Source: Erwinia sorbitola (GTDB lineage Bacteria; Pseudomonadota; Gammaproteobacteria; Enterobacterales; Enterobacteriaceae). From it: a stretch of DNA of 64,000 nucleotides. The translations under genes and the position numbers were made by a program. The stretch is taken from the NCBI RefSeq assembly GCF_009738185.1, contig NZ_CP046509.1:3351501-3415500 (forward strand). Reading direction: 5' to 3'. Positions 1 to 8,318 of the stretch are shown one piece after another (the stretch's first letter is position 1; every line of letters begins with the position of its first letter). The notes below the pieces were generated by a model. It searched no databases, was not told the DNA's origin, and saw only the letters and a program-made list of their open reading frames with translations.

Positions 1-194
1 TAGGACTCAAACCAGAAGGCCGGATCAAGACGGTCTGTGCTGGAAGCATTATCCATACCGACAATCAGATGACCGCCTTTCTTTGGCGTAACAGGAGCGG
101 TTTCTGCCGCCCATAATGAGTGTAATGGCAGGCCGGAACAGACGGCGGCGACAGAGAGTGCGCCGGTAGTTTTGATAAAGTCGCGACGATTCAT
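1..194 (-). CDS. ABC transporter substrate-binding protein, 5' end only
   Basis: A minus-strand frame opens at ATG 194-192 and runs off the left edge, showing 64 codons. It begins MNRRDFIKTTGAL, a twin-arginine (Tat) signal with the RRDFIK motif and a hydrophobic stretch up to an alanine-rich cleavage region (SLWAAET). The mature part starts KKGGHLIVGMDNASSTDRLDP, the usual N-terminus of family 5 (dipeptide/nickel/opine type) extracellular solute-binding proteins. It probably binds a small ligand in the periplasm for an ABC importer whose other genes would lie to the left. An AGGA ribosome site precedes the start, and the upstream methyltransferase gene ends 59 bases before it on the same strand, so the two may be co-transcribed. 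The ligand cannot be told from this fragment. Confidence 0.75.
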   Translation of the reverse strand, partial: MNRRDFIKTTGALSVAAVCSGLPLHSLWAAETAPVTPKKGGHLIVGMDNASSTDRLDPAFWFES

Positions 195-253
195 GATGTT
201 GTTTTTTTCCTGATATTTTTATTTTTCCGCCGCAGCGGTAGAGAATCTGGTGC

Positions 254-1156
254 TTATTTAAATGCAGAGGCCAGGCGCTGGATATGTTCCGGGCCAATAC
301 CGCAGCAGCCGCCTACCAGTGTTGCTCCGGCAGCAACCCACTCCTGCGCCCAGTGCAGGTAGCCTTCAGGGTGGGTGTCTTTACGTAAACCGCTCAGGCC
401 TTCATTGGCACCACCGCCGTTGCTGCCATGCTCAAAAGCGTTGGCATATACGCCAACGCCAGCAGCAGATCCAAGCCGTTGTAGCGTAGCCACAGCCTGC
501 TGTACCGCTGACAGCATTACCTCAGGGTGGCTACAGTTAAACAGAATATTCTCCGCCCCCAGCTCAACCGCTCTGGTCACCGCAGCGGAGACGCTTTCCC
601 CTGAGCGCAAGGTGCTGGCTGTCTTCGGCTGTTCAGGATCGTCATGCAGGCTGAAGGAGAGCCACAAAGGCTGTGAATGGCCCGATAGCGCCTGATGAAT
701 AGCCTCTGCTTCAGCAATAGAACTGATGGTCTCACCCAGCCAGATATCAACATAGGGTGACTGCGCTGCTACCAGCACACGATGGATATCCAGCGCGCGC
801 GATGCTTCAAACAGGTCGGGGCGATATGACCCGAGCGCTGGCGGTAAGCTGCCTGCCACCTGAACAGGATGTGCGGCAGCATTAGCGGCATCTCGCGCTA
901 ACTCACCAGCCAGTGCGGCCAGACGCTGACCGTCAGCGGAAAATCGCACGTCACCGATATGAAAAGGGACGACGGCATAGCTGTTAGTGGTTATCGTACC
1001 CGCCCCGGCAGCCACATAGCTGTCGTGGACTTCGCGAACGCGTTGGGGTGCTTCATAGAGGGCCAGTGCTGACCACTCTGGCTGACGGAAAGGTGCACCT
1101 ATCCTGGCCAGCTCGCGCCCCATGCCACCATCCAGAATTTTTATATGCTGCGTCAT
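254..1156 (-). CDS. Homocysteine S-methyltransferase family protein
   Basis: This 300-residue cytoplasmic enzyme belongs to the zinc-dependent homocysteine S-methyltransferase/BHMT-like family, which moves a methyl group from a donor such as S-methylmethionine to homocysteine to give methionine. The N-terminal LDGGMGREL motif is typical. The zinc ligands are visible as the Cys of FNCSHPE (about residue 207) and the Cys pair of GGCCGIGPEHI near the C-terminus. Family members are usually 300-330 residues, so it is complete. The N-terminus (MGRELARIGAPFRQPEWSA) differs from the best-known MmuM proteins, so the methyl donor is uncertain. It lies just upstream of, and on the same strand as, a solute-binding protein gene; a link between uptake and use of a methylated compound is inference. 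Confidence 0.8.
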   Translation of the reverse strand: MTQHIKILDGGMGRELARIGAPFRQPEWSALALYEAPQRVREVHDSYVAAGAGTITTNSYAVVPFHIGDVRFSADGQRLAALAGELARDAANAAAHPVQVAGSLPPALGSYRPDLFEASRALDIHRVLVAAQSPYVDIWLGETISSIAEAEAIHQALSGHSQPLWLSFSLHDDPEQPKTASTLRSGESVSAAVTRAVELGAENILFNCSHPEVMLSAVQQAVATLQRLGSAAGVGVYANAFEHGSNGGGANEGLSGLRKDTHPEGYLHWAQEWVAAGATLVGGCCGIGPEHIQRLASAFK

Positions 1157-1284
1157 CGGCCTGTTCCCGTTCAGAATTTTCTAATGTCTGCATGCTACAT
1201 AAATTGATGGCTACATGTCCAGACGTCTATAAGGTGAAATTCGGGATAGTTATATACGGCAGCGTGGAACAGGCCGAAAAACGA

Positions 1285-1746
1285 TTAAAACAGCAGTTTT
1301 GCCAGACCAAGCCCCAGAGCGAGCAGGCCGAGCTGCGAGGAGGCAAACCACTTGGTTTGCGTCACCAGTGACTGGTGCAGTTCAGTACGCAATCCCTCCA
1401 ATTTATTGTCCAGCCGAAAAATGTCCTCTTTGGTGGCATAGTTGGATTTGATCACCGCAACATCTATTTTCAGGGTGCTGACATCCTCCTTAAGTATGCT
1501 GACATCCTTTTGCAGGATGCCGACATCTTTCTGCAATATCCCCACATCCTTCTGCAAAATACCGACATCATTCTTTAAGATACCGACATCTTTCTGCAAA
1601 ATACCGACATCATTCTTTAAGATGCCGACATCCTTTTGCAAAATACCGACATCCTTCTGCAAGATACCGACATCCTTCTGCAAGATACCGACATCCTTCT
1701 GCAAAATACTGACGTGCCCTTCCAACTTCCCTACGCGGGTTTCCAT
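1285..1746 (-). CDS. Heptad-repeat coiled-coil protein with C-terminal membrane anchor
   Basis: The protein has 153 residues. Residues 11-101 are 13 consecutive seven-residue units, nine of them almost identical (DVGILQK or DVGILKN). Hydrophobic V and I/L recur at coiled-coil spacing, so a long parallel coiled coil is expected. A less regular helical part (about 102-133) leads into a hydrophobic C-terminal segment (LGLLALGLGLAKLLF) that looks like a single membrane anchor ending at the last residue. No signal peptide is visible, so a tail-anchored protein facing the cytoplasm is likely. The layout resembles small DUF1640/coiled-coil membrane proteins, but I cannot name a family. The repeat number may differ between strains because the coding DNA is a 21-bp tandem array. 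Confidence 0.7.
   Translation of the reverse strand: METRVGKLEGHVSILQKDVGILQKDVGILQKDVGILQKDVGILKNDVGILQKDVGILKNDVGILQKDVGILQKDVGILQKDVSILKEDVSTLKIDVAVIKSNYATKEDIFRLDNKLEGLRTELHQSLVTQTKWFASSQLGLLALGLGLAKLLF
1507..1695 (-). repeat. 21-bp tandem repeat inside the coiled-coil gene
   Basis: Nine near-identical 21-bp units each encode one DVGILQK/DVGILKN heptad; more diverged units extend the array to about 1444-1716. The period keeps the reading frame whatever the copy number, so replication slippage would lengthen or shorten the coiled coil without breaking the protein. Two units carry the variant that encodes KN instead of QK, which shows that the copies have begun to diverge or convert. Confidence 0.9.
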
Positions 1747-2048
1747 GGCTCTTTCTCCCTGAGGTTGCAGCTAAAAAGTGAATTATCGTGCTGGCCTGAA
1801 TGGCGACCAGCCGACCAGAAAATTGAACATAGTTCATCCCGAGAGAAGAATATTAGATGAAGCAGAGAGGTGAAAACAAGCCGGTGGGAGGCACTCTTTT
1901 GCGGCCTGTGCCGTAAAATTGAAATGCAACGCTATGCAACGAGGAAGATAAAAAAATATTTTAAATTAATGAGTTACGCAATCACGTTAGAGGCAGCATG
2001 AATAAGAAACAGTATTGCCGGCGGCGGGCGCCACCGGCAAGGGAGACT
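1747..2048. other. Intergenic region between coiled-coil and RcnB-like genes
   Basis: About 300 bases without a convincing gene. It should hold the promoter of the minus-strand coiled-coil gene and the end of the RcnB-like transcript. The only clear structure is the GC-rich hairpin at 2015-2040. Confidence 0.5.
2015..2040 (-). terminator. Hairpin downstream of RcnB-like gene
   Basis: TTGCCGG at 2015-2021 pairs with CCGGCAA at 2034-2040, with more pairing possible in the GC-rich loop. It lies just past the stop of the RcnB-like gene. On the minus strand it is followed by a mixed sequence rather than a clean T-run, so it may be a weak terminator or a transcript-stabilising stem. Confidence 0.4.
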
Positions 2049-2513
2049 TTAACGATGACCTAAAACGTTGCCGAGTATGATCGAGGTGATCACACCGGTC
2101 GCTGCCGCAATCAACACATAATTGCCGTCAACGTAGGCCCAGTGCTCACCGCGAGGCGGTTCGTCAAGACCACGGTCACGCCAGTCGTTTACGCGGTAAT
2201 CATCCCCACGATAACGCTCGGGAGCGGGATGACCACGGCGGAAGTCATGGCCGTTCCATGCAAAGTGATCGCGATCGTCATATCTGCCGCGATCGTCGTG
2301 CCCCCGACCGCCAGGATTACCATGGTCGCGATGATCGCGATCGTCATGACGATCATCGCGACCGTGCGGGCTATCTCCACGGCTGTTGTGACCACCACTC
2401 TGATACCTCGGCTGGTCAGGGCCGTTACCCGGGCCATCGGCATAGGAGAAGCTGGAGAAAAGGCTGCCTGCTGTAAAAAGGCCAATTATCAATGTCAGTG
2501 CTGTGTTTTTCAT
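2049..2513 (-). CDS. RcnB-like periplasmic protein
   Basis: This 154-residue protein has a classic Sec signal peptide (cleavage after SFSYA, about residue 25). A long His/Asp/Arg/Gly-rich segment follows (about 30-95, with HDDRDHRDHG-type runs), and the C-terminal module contains YRVNDWRDRGLDEPPRGEHW, then a hydrophobic strand ending ILGNVLG. That C-terminal part matches the RcnB family, whose E. coli member acts in the periplasm in nickel/cobalt homeostasis together with the RcnA exporter. The acidic, histidine-rich linker could bind metal ions, but this is inference. No rcnA or rcnR is adjacent, so the link to nickel/cobalt rests on family membership only. Confidence 0.8.
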   Translation of the reverse strand: MKNTALTLIIGLFTAGSLFSSFSYADGPGNGPDQPRYQSGGHNSRGDSPHGRDDRHDDRDHRDHGNPGGRGHDDRGRYDDRDHFAWNGHDFRRGHPAPERYRGDDYRVNDWRDRGLDEPPRGEHWAYVDGNYVLIAAATGVITSIILGNVLGHR

Positions 2514-2681
2514 TTTGTTATCCTCGGTTGCTCACGGCCTGATAACTGCCGCAACATCAATATCGGGGATACCACAACACTTCCCTATCTCACGAACTCC
2601 TAAACGCAGGTAATTAGCGCCATTTTTTCACAGCCTTAACAGATTCCTTACTCTTGCATGGTTAAAACATCTGTTTGAGGC

Positions 2682-3113
2682 TTAGTTTTCCAGCTGATAG
2701 TCGAGGGTGATCTCAGCACTGAGCAGTTTCGACACCGGGCATCCGGCTTTTGCCTGCTGGATAATTTCGTCAAAAGCCGCTTTTTCAATGCCCGGCAGCT
2801 TCACTTTACTTTGCAGGGCAACTTTGGTGATGGCGAAACCACCGTCAACTTTGTCCAGCGACACATCAGCAGTGGTATCGATACTTTCCGGGGTATGACC
2901 GGCATCGCCCAGCATCAAAGAGAGCGCCATGGAGAAGCAGGCAGCATGCGCGGCACCAATCAGCTCCTCCGGGTTCGTACCCGCTTTGCCTTCGAAACGG
3001 GTATTAAAACCATACGGCTGCTGACTTAATGCGCCGCTCTCAGTTGAGATGGTACCTTTACCCTGCTTGATATTGCCTTCCCAGTGCGCCTGTCCTTTCT
3101 TATGAATGGTCAT
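2682..3113 (-). CDS. osmC: OsmC-type organic hydroperoxide reductase
   Basis: This 143-residue cytoplasmic protein is a thiol peroxidase of the OsmC/Ohr family, which reduces organic hydroperoxides. The two redox cysteines are visible, one in AAHAACFSMAL (about residue 59) and one in KAGCPVSKLL (about residue 125). The N-terminus MTIHKKGQAHWEGNIKQGKG is typical of enterobacterial OsmC rather than Ohr. In E. coli, osmC responds to osmotic and stationary-phase signals; the AT-rich region upstream (3114-3480) should hold its promoter. Length and motifs are normal, and no operon partner is evident. Confidence 0.93.
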   Translation of the reverse strand: MTIHKKGQAHWEGNIKQGKGTISTESGALSQQPYGFNTRFEGKAGTNPEELIGAAHAACFSMALSLMLGDAGHTPESIDTTADVSLDKVDGGFAITKVALQSKVKLPGIEKAAFDEIIQQAKAGCPVSKLLSAEITLDYQLEN

Positions 3114-3480
3114 TTTATTCTCCGGTTATTTAACATCAGCTACCAGTATAGACGCTGTGCCGGGAAACGACGGCGGCAAGCCATTGAATGCCTGGTTTCT
3201 CACCATCCATGGCGCACTCGCCTCACCCTGAAACTGGAGAAGCATCATCATCCCCTAAATAAACCGGATTACAGGGAAAGTTTACATCAGTAGCTCTCTG
3301 TGTCTGAGAGGCGATAGATTTAAAACCCATTTTAAGTTAAAGAGAAAAATAATAACCTGTGGTAATAAAGTCAAAAAATATTGTTTAACTCTGATGACCA
3401 TAAGGCCATAAGCAATCACCACTCTTTTTTAGCTTTTATTGCCAGCTGGCCGTCATCCCATTTACTACAGCGAGGGCTTT
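3114..3480. other. Divergent intergenic region, osmC / fatty-acid-like cluster
   Basis: About 370 bases between the divergent osmC and dehydratase genes, strongly AT-rich from about 3300. It must contain promoters in both directions. I see no open frame worth calling, and no operator that I can assign. Confidence 0.5.
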
Positions 3481-3858
3481 ATGTCGGCACTATTTGACGA
3501 ACTCATTGATGCAGTAACTTCTCCTCCGTCATTGAAAACAACTCAATCAGGTGTTCATGTAATAACGGCAGACTTTTATTTCCCTGCCGAATTTATTGGT
3601 TTTCAGGGACATTTTCCAGGTAACCCAATTTTACCCGGTATTGTGCAAATTATGCTGGCGCGTTATACCGCGGCTCAGGGCGGTAGCGGGTTAGTTCACT
3701 GTATCAAGCGCTGTAAATTCCTCCAGTCAATCAGACCAAAAGATAATGTGACGGTGCGCGTCGAACAACGCGGCAACGAAAACAGGTATCAGGCTGTTAT
3801 TTCAGCCAATAATAACCTGTGTGCCATGCTCTCCTTTTCACTCCAGCGAGCGCTTTAA
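3481..3858 (+). CDS. FabZ/ApeI-like 3-hydroxyacyl-ACP dehydratase
   Basis: This 125-residue hot-dog protein carries the motif GHFPGNPILPG (residues 43-53), which in FabZ/FabA-type enzymes contains the catalytic histidine and shapes the acyl tunnel. It would dehydrate a 3-hydroxyacyl chain on the acyl carrier protein. I chose the ATG at 3481 because GCGAGGG lies just upstream and the homologous part begins there; a 14-residue upstream extension has no ribosome site. The next gene starts 4 bases after its stop, so the two are co-transcribed. Its small size resembles accessory dehydratases of aryl-polyene-type clusters more than housekeeping FabZ. Substrate unknown. Confidence 0.8.
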   Translation: MSALFDELIDAVTSPPSLKTTQSGVHVITADFYFPAEFIGFQGHFPGNPILPGIVQIMLARYTAAQGGSGLVHCIKRCKFLQSIRPKDNVTVRVEQRGNENRYQAVISANNNLCAMLSFSLQRAL

Positions 3859-3862
3859 TATC

Positions 3863-4357
3863 ATGAGACGTTTCCCATGGAGAGATTCACAATACTGTCT
3901 TGATGGCTCGCCCGCTCCTGCCCCGCTGGAGTTTGAGGTAGAACGCATTGCTCGTTTCGATGAAGTTGATGCTCTTGCCATTGTCTGGCACGGACATTAC
4001 GCCAGCTATTTTGAAGATGCCCGCGTCGCGCTGGGTGAGCACTTCGGCATTGGCTATTCCACGCTTAAGCGCGAACTTACACCCGCGCCAATTAAGCAGC
4101 TTTATGTTAACTATCATTTACCACTGGAGTTTGGCGAGCGTTGCCGGATCCTTGTACGCCTGCACTGGTGCGAGGCGGCGCGCATGAATATGTCCTATCA
4201 GATCATTAATAACCGTAGCGAAAAAGTCGCCAGCGGCTTCACCGTGCAGATGTTCGCCCAGCCAGGTGGGGGCTATCTCATTGAACAGCCCGCCTTTTAT
4301 GCTGAATTTTGTCAGCGCTGGAAGCAGGGACAACTGACTAACGGCTTCACCCGGTAA
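3863..4357 (+). CDS. Hot-dog acyl-CoA/ACP thioesterase (YbgC/4HBT type)
   Basis: This 164-residue protein has a single hot-dog fold of the 4-hydroxybenzoyl-CoA thioesterase/YbgC type. The active-site segment RFDEVDALAIVWHGHYASYF places the expected catalytic aspartate at D36. It probably releases the finished acyl chain from the carrier protein or from CoA. The ATG at 3863 sits 4 bases after the dehydratase stop; an upstream ATG inside that gene would add a meaningless N-terminus. The 3' end overlaps the end of the oppositely oriented fabG-like gene by 11 bases. Confidence 0.82.
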   Translation: MRRFPWRDSQYCLDGSPAPAPLEFEVERIARFDEVDALAIVWHGHYASYFEDARVALGEHFGIGYSTLKRELTPAPIKQLYVNYHLPLEFGERCRILVRLHWCEAARMNMSYQIINNRSEKVASGFTVQMFAQPGGGYLIEQPAFYAEFCQRWKQGQLTNGFTR

Positions 4358-5105
4358 ATATCCCGCCGTTAACGCCTATTACCTGCCCGGTTATATAGCT
4401 CGACTCATCGGACGCAAGAAAACTGACGACGGCAGCCACCTCTTCAGGCTGCCCGACCCGGCGCAGTGGGATGGTTGCGCTGATGTTCTCCAGCGGCAGC
4501 CCGGCGATCATATCTGTAGCAATAAACCCGGGCGCTACCGCATTTACCCGAATATTGCGCCGTCCAAGCTCCACCGCTAAAGAGCGGGTAGCGCCAATTA
4601 ATCCAGCTTTCGCCGCAGAATAGTTCACCTGCCCGGCCACACCGGTCTGCCCGGAGGTGGACGCGATATTGATAATTCGCCCATGTTTGCAACGCAACAT
4701 CGCCGCAATCACCGATGAGGTCACGTTGAAGAATCCTCCCAGATGTACCGCCAGTACGCGGTTCCAATCCTCCAACTGCATCATTGCGATAACGCTGTCG
4801 CTGGCAAATCCGGCATTGTTGACCAGCACTTCAGGCGGGCCATACTGCTCAATCAGCGGGAGCAACACACTGCGGCACTGTTCAGCATCTGACACATCAA
4901 ACGATAGCAGCTGACACTCCCCTCCCGCAGCCAGGATATCTGCACGCACACTTTGTGCAGCTGTATGATCGCGGTGGTAATTAACCCATAGCGTGAATCC
5001 ATCATGGGCCAGTCGCCTGGCAATAGCCGCACCAATGCCTTTGCTCGCCCCGGTGACTAACGCAATTTTCCCACCTGGCACCGTCGGTGCCTTAACTGTC
5101 TCCAT
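4347..5105 (-). CDS. fabG: 3-oxoacyl-ACP reductase (FabG-like SDR)
   Basis: This 252-residue short-chain dehydrogenase has the NADP(H) motif TGASKGIG (residues 18-25), NNAG (97-100) and the catalytic set S149-Y162-K166 in the YSAAK context. The tail TGQVIGVNGG is typical of FabG. It would reduce the 3-ketoacyl-ACP made by the ketosynthase. The ATG at 5105 is preceded by AAGGAGAG, which decides for it against the ATG at 5126. It is transcribed against its neighbours and diverges from the ketosynthase gene, so the pathway is split over two transcription units. It is an additional FabG-like enzyme of the cluster rather than the housekeeping copy, which normally sits with acpP and fabF. Confidence 0.85.
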   Translation of the reverse strand: METVKAPTVPGGKIALVTGASKGIGAAIARRLAHDGFTLWVNYHRDHTAAQSVRADILAAGGECQLLSFDVSDAEQCRSVLLPLIEQYGPPEVLVNNAGFASDSVIAMMQLEDWNRVLAVHLGGFFNVTSSVIAAMLRCKHGRIINIASTSGQTGVAGQVNYSAAKAGLIGATRSLAVELGRRNIRVNAVAPGFIATDMIAGLPLENISATIPLRRVGQPEEVAAVVSFLASDESSYITGQVIGVNGGIFTG

Positions 5106-5474
5106 TCTGCTCTCCTTAATCGTCATAAAAATTCGCTTTTAAACTACCCTAAATAAACTTTACTGTTGGTTAAATTGATAAAATCTTACACTCCATAAAG
5201 AATAAAAATAAAAACAATTCCAGAGAAATATTTATCTTCCTGTTTAAGATCGATGAAATAACATTAAATGTTAAACACCCAATCCATTAACTTAAAACCA
5301 GATAAAATTATAAACAGCATGTAAATAATAAAGTGATTTCCATTACCGCACCCGACACTCCTGATAAATTATTCTGAAAATGAAGACACGCAGAGTTCAC
5401 TCTCAATTATTGAAAATGATTAATATGAAGCTGAACGTTAAGCTCATCAACAGAATTAGACCAGGGAGAGCACT
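5106..5474. other. AT-rich divergent promoter region, fabG-like / ketosynthase
   Basis: About 370 very AT-rich bases between two divergent genes of the fatty-acid-like cluster. No credible gene is present. The base composition contrasts sharply with the GC-richer genes on both sides and is typical of H-NS-bound regulatory DNA; that reading is inference. A ribosome site (AGGGAGAG) lies at the right end, just before ATG 5475. Confidence 0.55.
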
Positions 5475-6695
5475 ATGTTACACCGGGTTGCAATAACAGG
5501 ATTAGGTATTATTTCCAGTATTGGGACGTCACTGGATGAAGTAACCGAATCTTTATATACCGGTCGTTCCGGCATTGTTGTCGATGAGGAACGCACCTCA
5601 ATGGGTTTTATCTCCCCACTGACAGCGGCAATTAAAGACTTTACCTGGCGCTATCCTCTGACCAGAAAACAGCGTAAGACGCTGCCACTTTTCGCAGAGT
5701 GGGCGGCCGAAGCAGCGATGTGTGCGCTGGCTGATGCCGGACTGAGTCCGGACGATATTCGCAATGACCGCACCGGCTTGATATTTGGCTGTGACTCCAG
5801 CCTGCTGGCAGCAGTTGAACAGACTGAACGCCTGAGAGAGACCCACAATACCGCTCTTCTCGGCAGCAGTCTGGTGTTTCGTGCGATGAACTCGACTATT
5901 ACGATGAATCTTAACGCAATTTTGAAAACTCAGGGTGCCAGCTGGACTCTCAGTGGAGCCTGTGCCAGCAGCGGACATGCGGTGGGTCAGGCTGCGGATT
6001 TAATCAGGCTGGGGCGTCAGGATCGGATCATCTGCGGAGGTGCGCAGGAGATCAACTGGCCGTCGATGTGCAGTTTTGATGGTCTGGGCGCGTTCTCCAC
6101 CCGTATTGATACTCCACAGGCCGCCAGCCGCCCTTTTGCTCGCAGCCGTGATGGTCTGGTGCCGGGAGGGGGGGCCGCCGTTGTGGTGCTGGAGCGTTAT
6201 GACCTTGCACAGCAGCGTAACGCTCACATCTGGGGAGAGGTGGTGAGCTATGGCTTCTCTTCTGACGGTGAAAATATCGTCGCACCCAGCAGTACCGGCC
6301 TGAGGCGGGCCATTCGCCAGGCGCTCGATAATGCCAGATTGAGGCCGCAGGATATCTCCTATGTCTGTGCACACGCCACCGCCACCCCGATTGGAGACAG
6401 GATGGAGGCGGGCAGTATCGCGAATATTTTCGGCCCACAGGGCGTGCCAGTATCCTCTACCAAATCGATGACCGGACATGAACTTTGGATGAGCGGTGCC
6501 GCGCAGGTGGTTTATACCTGCCTGATGGCAAAGCACGGTTTTATGGCACCCAACATCAACTTTGACGGCCCGGACGAGGCCTCAGAGCCGTTAGATATTA
6601 TTACCACCACCCGCCAGCAGCCGATCAAATATGCAATGTGCAATGCTGCCGGATTTGGCGGCACCAACTCCTGCCTGACCCTGGGTTTCGCGTAA
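5475..6695 (+). CDS. Beta-ketoacyl-ACP synthase (FabB/FabF type)
   Basis: This 406-residue ketosynthase joins an acyl starter to malonyl-ACP. The catalytic triad of the FabB/FabF class is complete: Cys163 in SGACASSGHA, His299 in CAHATATPIGD and His334 in STKSMTGHELW. The GFGGTNSC ending is also typical. The middle is rather divergent (for example MCSFDGLGAFS), so it is an accessory ketosynthase rather than housekeeping FabF. There is no second chain-length-factor gene beside it. The stop codon shares a base with the start of the next gene (TAATG), so the flavoprotein is translationally coupled. Confidence 0.87.
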   Translation: MLHRVAITGLGIISSIGTSLDEVTESLYTGRSGIVVDEERTSMGFISPLTAAIKDFTWRYPLTRKQRKTLPLFAEWAAEAAMCALADAGLSPDDIRNDRTGLIFGCDSSLLAAVEQTERLRETHNTALLGSSLVFRAMNSTITMNLNAILKTQGASWTLSGACASSGHAVGQAADLIRLGRQDRIICGGAQEINWPSMCSFDGLGAFSTRIDTPQAASRPFARSRDGLVPGGGAAVVVLERYDLAQQRNAHIWGEVVSYGFSSDGENIVAPSSTGLRRAIRQALDNARLRPQDISYVCAHATATPIGDRMEAGSIANIFGPQGVPVSSTKSMTGHELWMSGAAQVVYTCLMAKHGFMAPNINFDGPDEASEPLDIITTTRQQPIKYAMCNAAGFGGTNSCLTLGFA

Positions 6696-8203
6696 TGATG
6701 AAAAATAAACCTACCGCTGTGGTCATCGGTGCTGGCGCTTCCGGTATGGCTTCTGCGCTATTGCTGGCGATGCATGGCTATGAGGTTTCTCTGGTTGAGC
6801 GTGCGAAAAAAACCGGCGTAACGATGCGCGGTTTTTTGAAAAGTCGTATCTATTTCGATAGCGGCGTGCATTTTGTCGGAGAGCTGTCGCCACATGGTGT
6901 ACTGAGCGCCTATCTGCGCTATCTCGGTTTGGAATCGTTGCAGTGCCTCGACTTCGATCAGGATAACTTTGAAACCGTACGTTTTTCGGACGGCAGACAA
7001 TATGCGCTGTCGGTGGGGTTTGAAGCGATGGTAGCCAGTCTGTGCGCCGATTTTCCGGGGGAAAAAGTCGGTATCTGCGGCTATATGGCAGAGGTCAGAG
7101 CCGCTTATAACGCATCCACGTTCCATTCATTGCAGGGGCCATTAAGCAATCCGCAAGAAAATCAGCAGCGCTGGCAATACTCATTGCAGGCGGTTATTGC
7201 GCACTTTACCAGCAACCCTTATCTGCAAACGCTGCTGGCGGTGCCCTGCCTCTACCACGGCGTATCACCCTGTAAGGTTTCATTCCTGCAACATGCCCGT
7301 GTAGCCGGTAGCCACTTTAATGGTGTACGTACTTTCTCACAGGGAGGAGCTTCACTGGTGCGCTCATTTGAGCAGCGACTACGCGAAGAGAACGTTTCGT
7401 TATCCTGTGGAAACAGCGTCACTAAAATCCACTGCGACGCTGATGGCAACCTGAAAAACGTCGAGCTGGATAACGGTGAATGCCTGCCTGGTTCTGTGGT
7501 GATTTATACCGGCCATCCGCACTATTTACCGGATATGCTGCCGGAAAATGCCCTTCGCCCGGCGTCCTGTCGCCGCCTGCACCAGCTGTATGACGGAATG
7601 TCAGCTCACCTGCTGTATCTCACAGGCGATCGGCATCCCCCTGCTCTGCTGGACAAAAAAAATCTGCTGTACTGCCGTCACGATCGGCCGCTTGAGCAGG
7701 CGTTTATGCCCCGGCATAACGGTAATGAGGGGCCATTTTATGTTATGCCCGGCCCTTCGGTACTCGGCAACAGCGGTGCGCATGAGTCGGTGGATTATGT
7801 CGCCGTTATTCCCTGTGATGCCACCGAGTATCACGCCTTTTATGGCAGCGGGGTGGGTAAACGTCCGGCTGCCTATCGCCAACAGAAAAAACGTCGACTG
7901 GCCGAGCTGGCCGCATCCATGCACCGGGCACTGCCAGAGCTGGCAACGCTGCGGATGGTCGACGGTGCAACCCCTTTGACCTTGCAGAAATACCTGAACA
8001 CCCCCCATGCGGGGATGTATGGCGCGGCCCATGATATGACGCAGTTTAATCCTCAGCCCACCACTCGTCTGCCCGGGCTGTACCTGGCCGGACAGGCAGT
8101 AACCGGCCCTGGCATACTCGGTGCGGTGATCTCCGCTTTTCTGGCCTGCGGTTATCCGCTTGGTCACCAGAACTTGCTGGATGGGGTCAGAATATGTCGT
8201 TAA
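6695..8203 (+). CDS. Phytoene-desaturase/RetSat-like FAD oxidoreductase
   Basis: This roughly 502-residue flavoprotein begins with a Rossmann FAD motif (VVIGAGASGMASALLLA, GAGASG at about 12-17) followed by an acidic strand end (VSLVERAKKTGV). Its C-terminal FAD-binding segment LPGLYLAGQAVTGPGILGAV is typical of the COG1233 family, which holds phytoene desaturases, carotenoid isomerases and retinol saturases. It probably adds or removes double bonds in an acyl or polyene chain. The ATG at 6695 overlaps the ketosynthase stop as TAATG; ATG 6698 is an equally possible start. Such an enzyme is unusual in a fatty-acid gene set and suggests an unsaturated or polyene product. Confidence 0.78.
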   Translation: MMKNKPTAVVIGAGASGMASALLLAMHGYEVSLVERAKKTGVTMRGFLKSRIYFDSGVHFVGELSPHGVLSAYLRYLGLESLQCLDFDQDNFETVRFSDGRQYALSVGFEAMVASLCADFPGEKVGICGYMAEVRAAYNASTFHSLQGPLSNPQENQQRWQYSLQAVIAHFTSNPYLQTLLAVPCLYHGVSPCKVSFLQHARVAGSHFNGVRTFSQGGASLVRSFEQRLREENVSLSCGNSVTKIHCDADGNLKNVELDNGECLPGSVVIYTGHPHYLPDMLPENALRPASCRRLHQLYDGMSAHLLYLTGDRHPPALLDKKNLLYCRHDRPLEQAFMPRHNGNEGPFYVMPGPSVLGNSGAHESVDYVAVIPCDATEYHAFYGSGVGKRPAAYRQQKKRRLAELAASMHRALPELATLRMVDGATPLTLQKYLNTPHAGMYGAAHDMTQFNPQPTTRLPGLYLAGQAVTGPGILGAVISAFLACGYPLGHQNLLDGVRICR

Positions 8204-8318
8204 ATCTGTAAGTTACAAAAATTCGGGAAGAAATCAGACCTCCCGTTCAAGCGAGTGTTAAATAAATCTTATTGCCTTAGGTGGCATCATCTACAGCATC
8301 ATTTTGAGGAATAGTTAA

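Noticed and set aside
49..297. 82-codon minus-strand frame at the left edge
   Set aside because: Out of frame with the Tat-signal protein starting at 194 and lacking any protein-like pattern.
1444..1716. CRISPR array
   Set aside because: Repeats are contiguous, without spacers, and encode a regular heptad protein; the same holds for the 54-bp array in fliK.
1375..1860. Plus-strand repeat-bearing frames opposite the coiled-coil gene
   Set aside because: Shadow frames of the 21-bp array; the minus-strand protein has regular heptads and a membrane anchor.
2142..2603. 153-codon plus-strand frame opposite the RcnB-like gene
   Set aside because: Val/Ile/Thr-rich translation arising from Asp/His/Arg codons read on the other strand; the minus-strand gene has a signal peptide and family motifs.
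5406..5424. Fur-box-like sequence ahead of the ketosynthase gene
   Set aside because: Only about 12 of 19 positions match and the region is generally AT-rich, so chance is likely.
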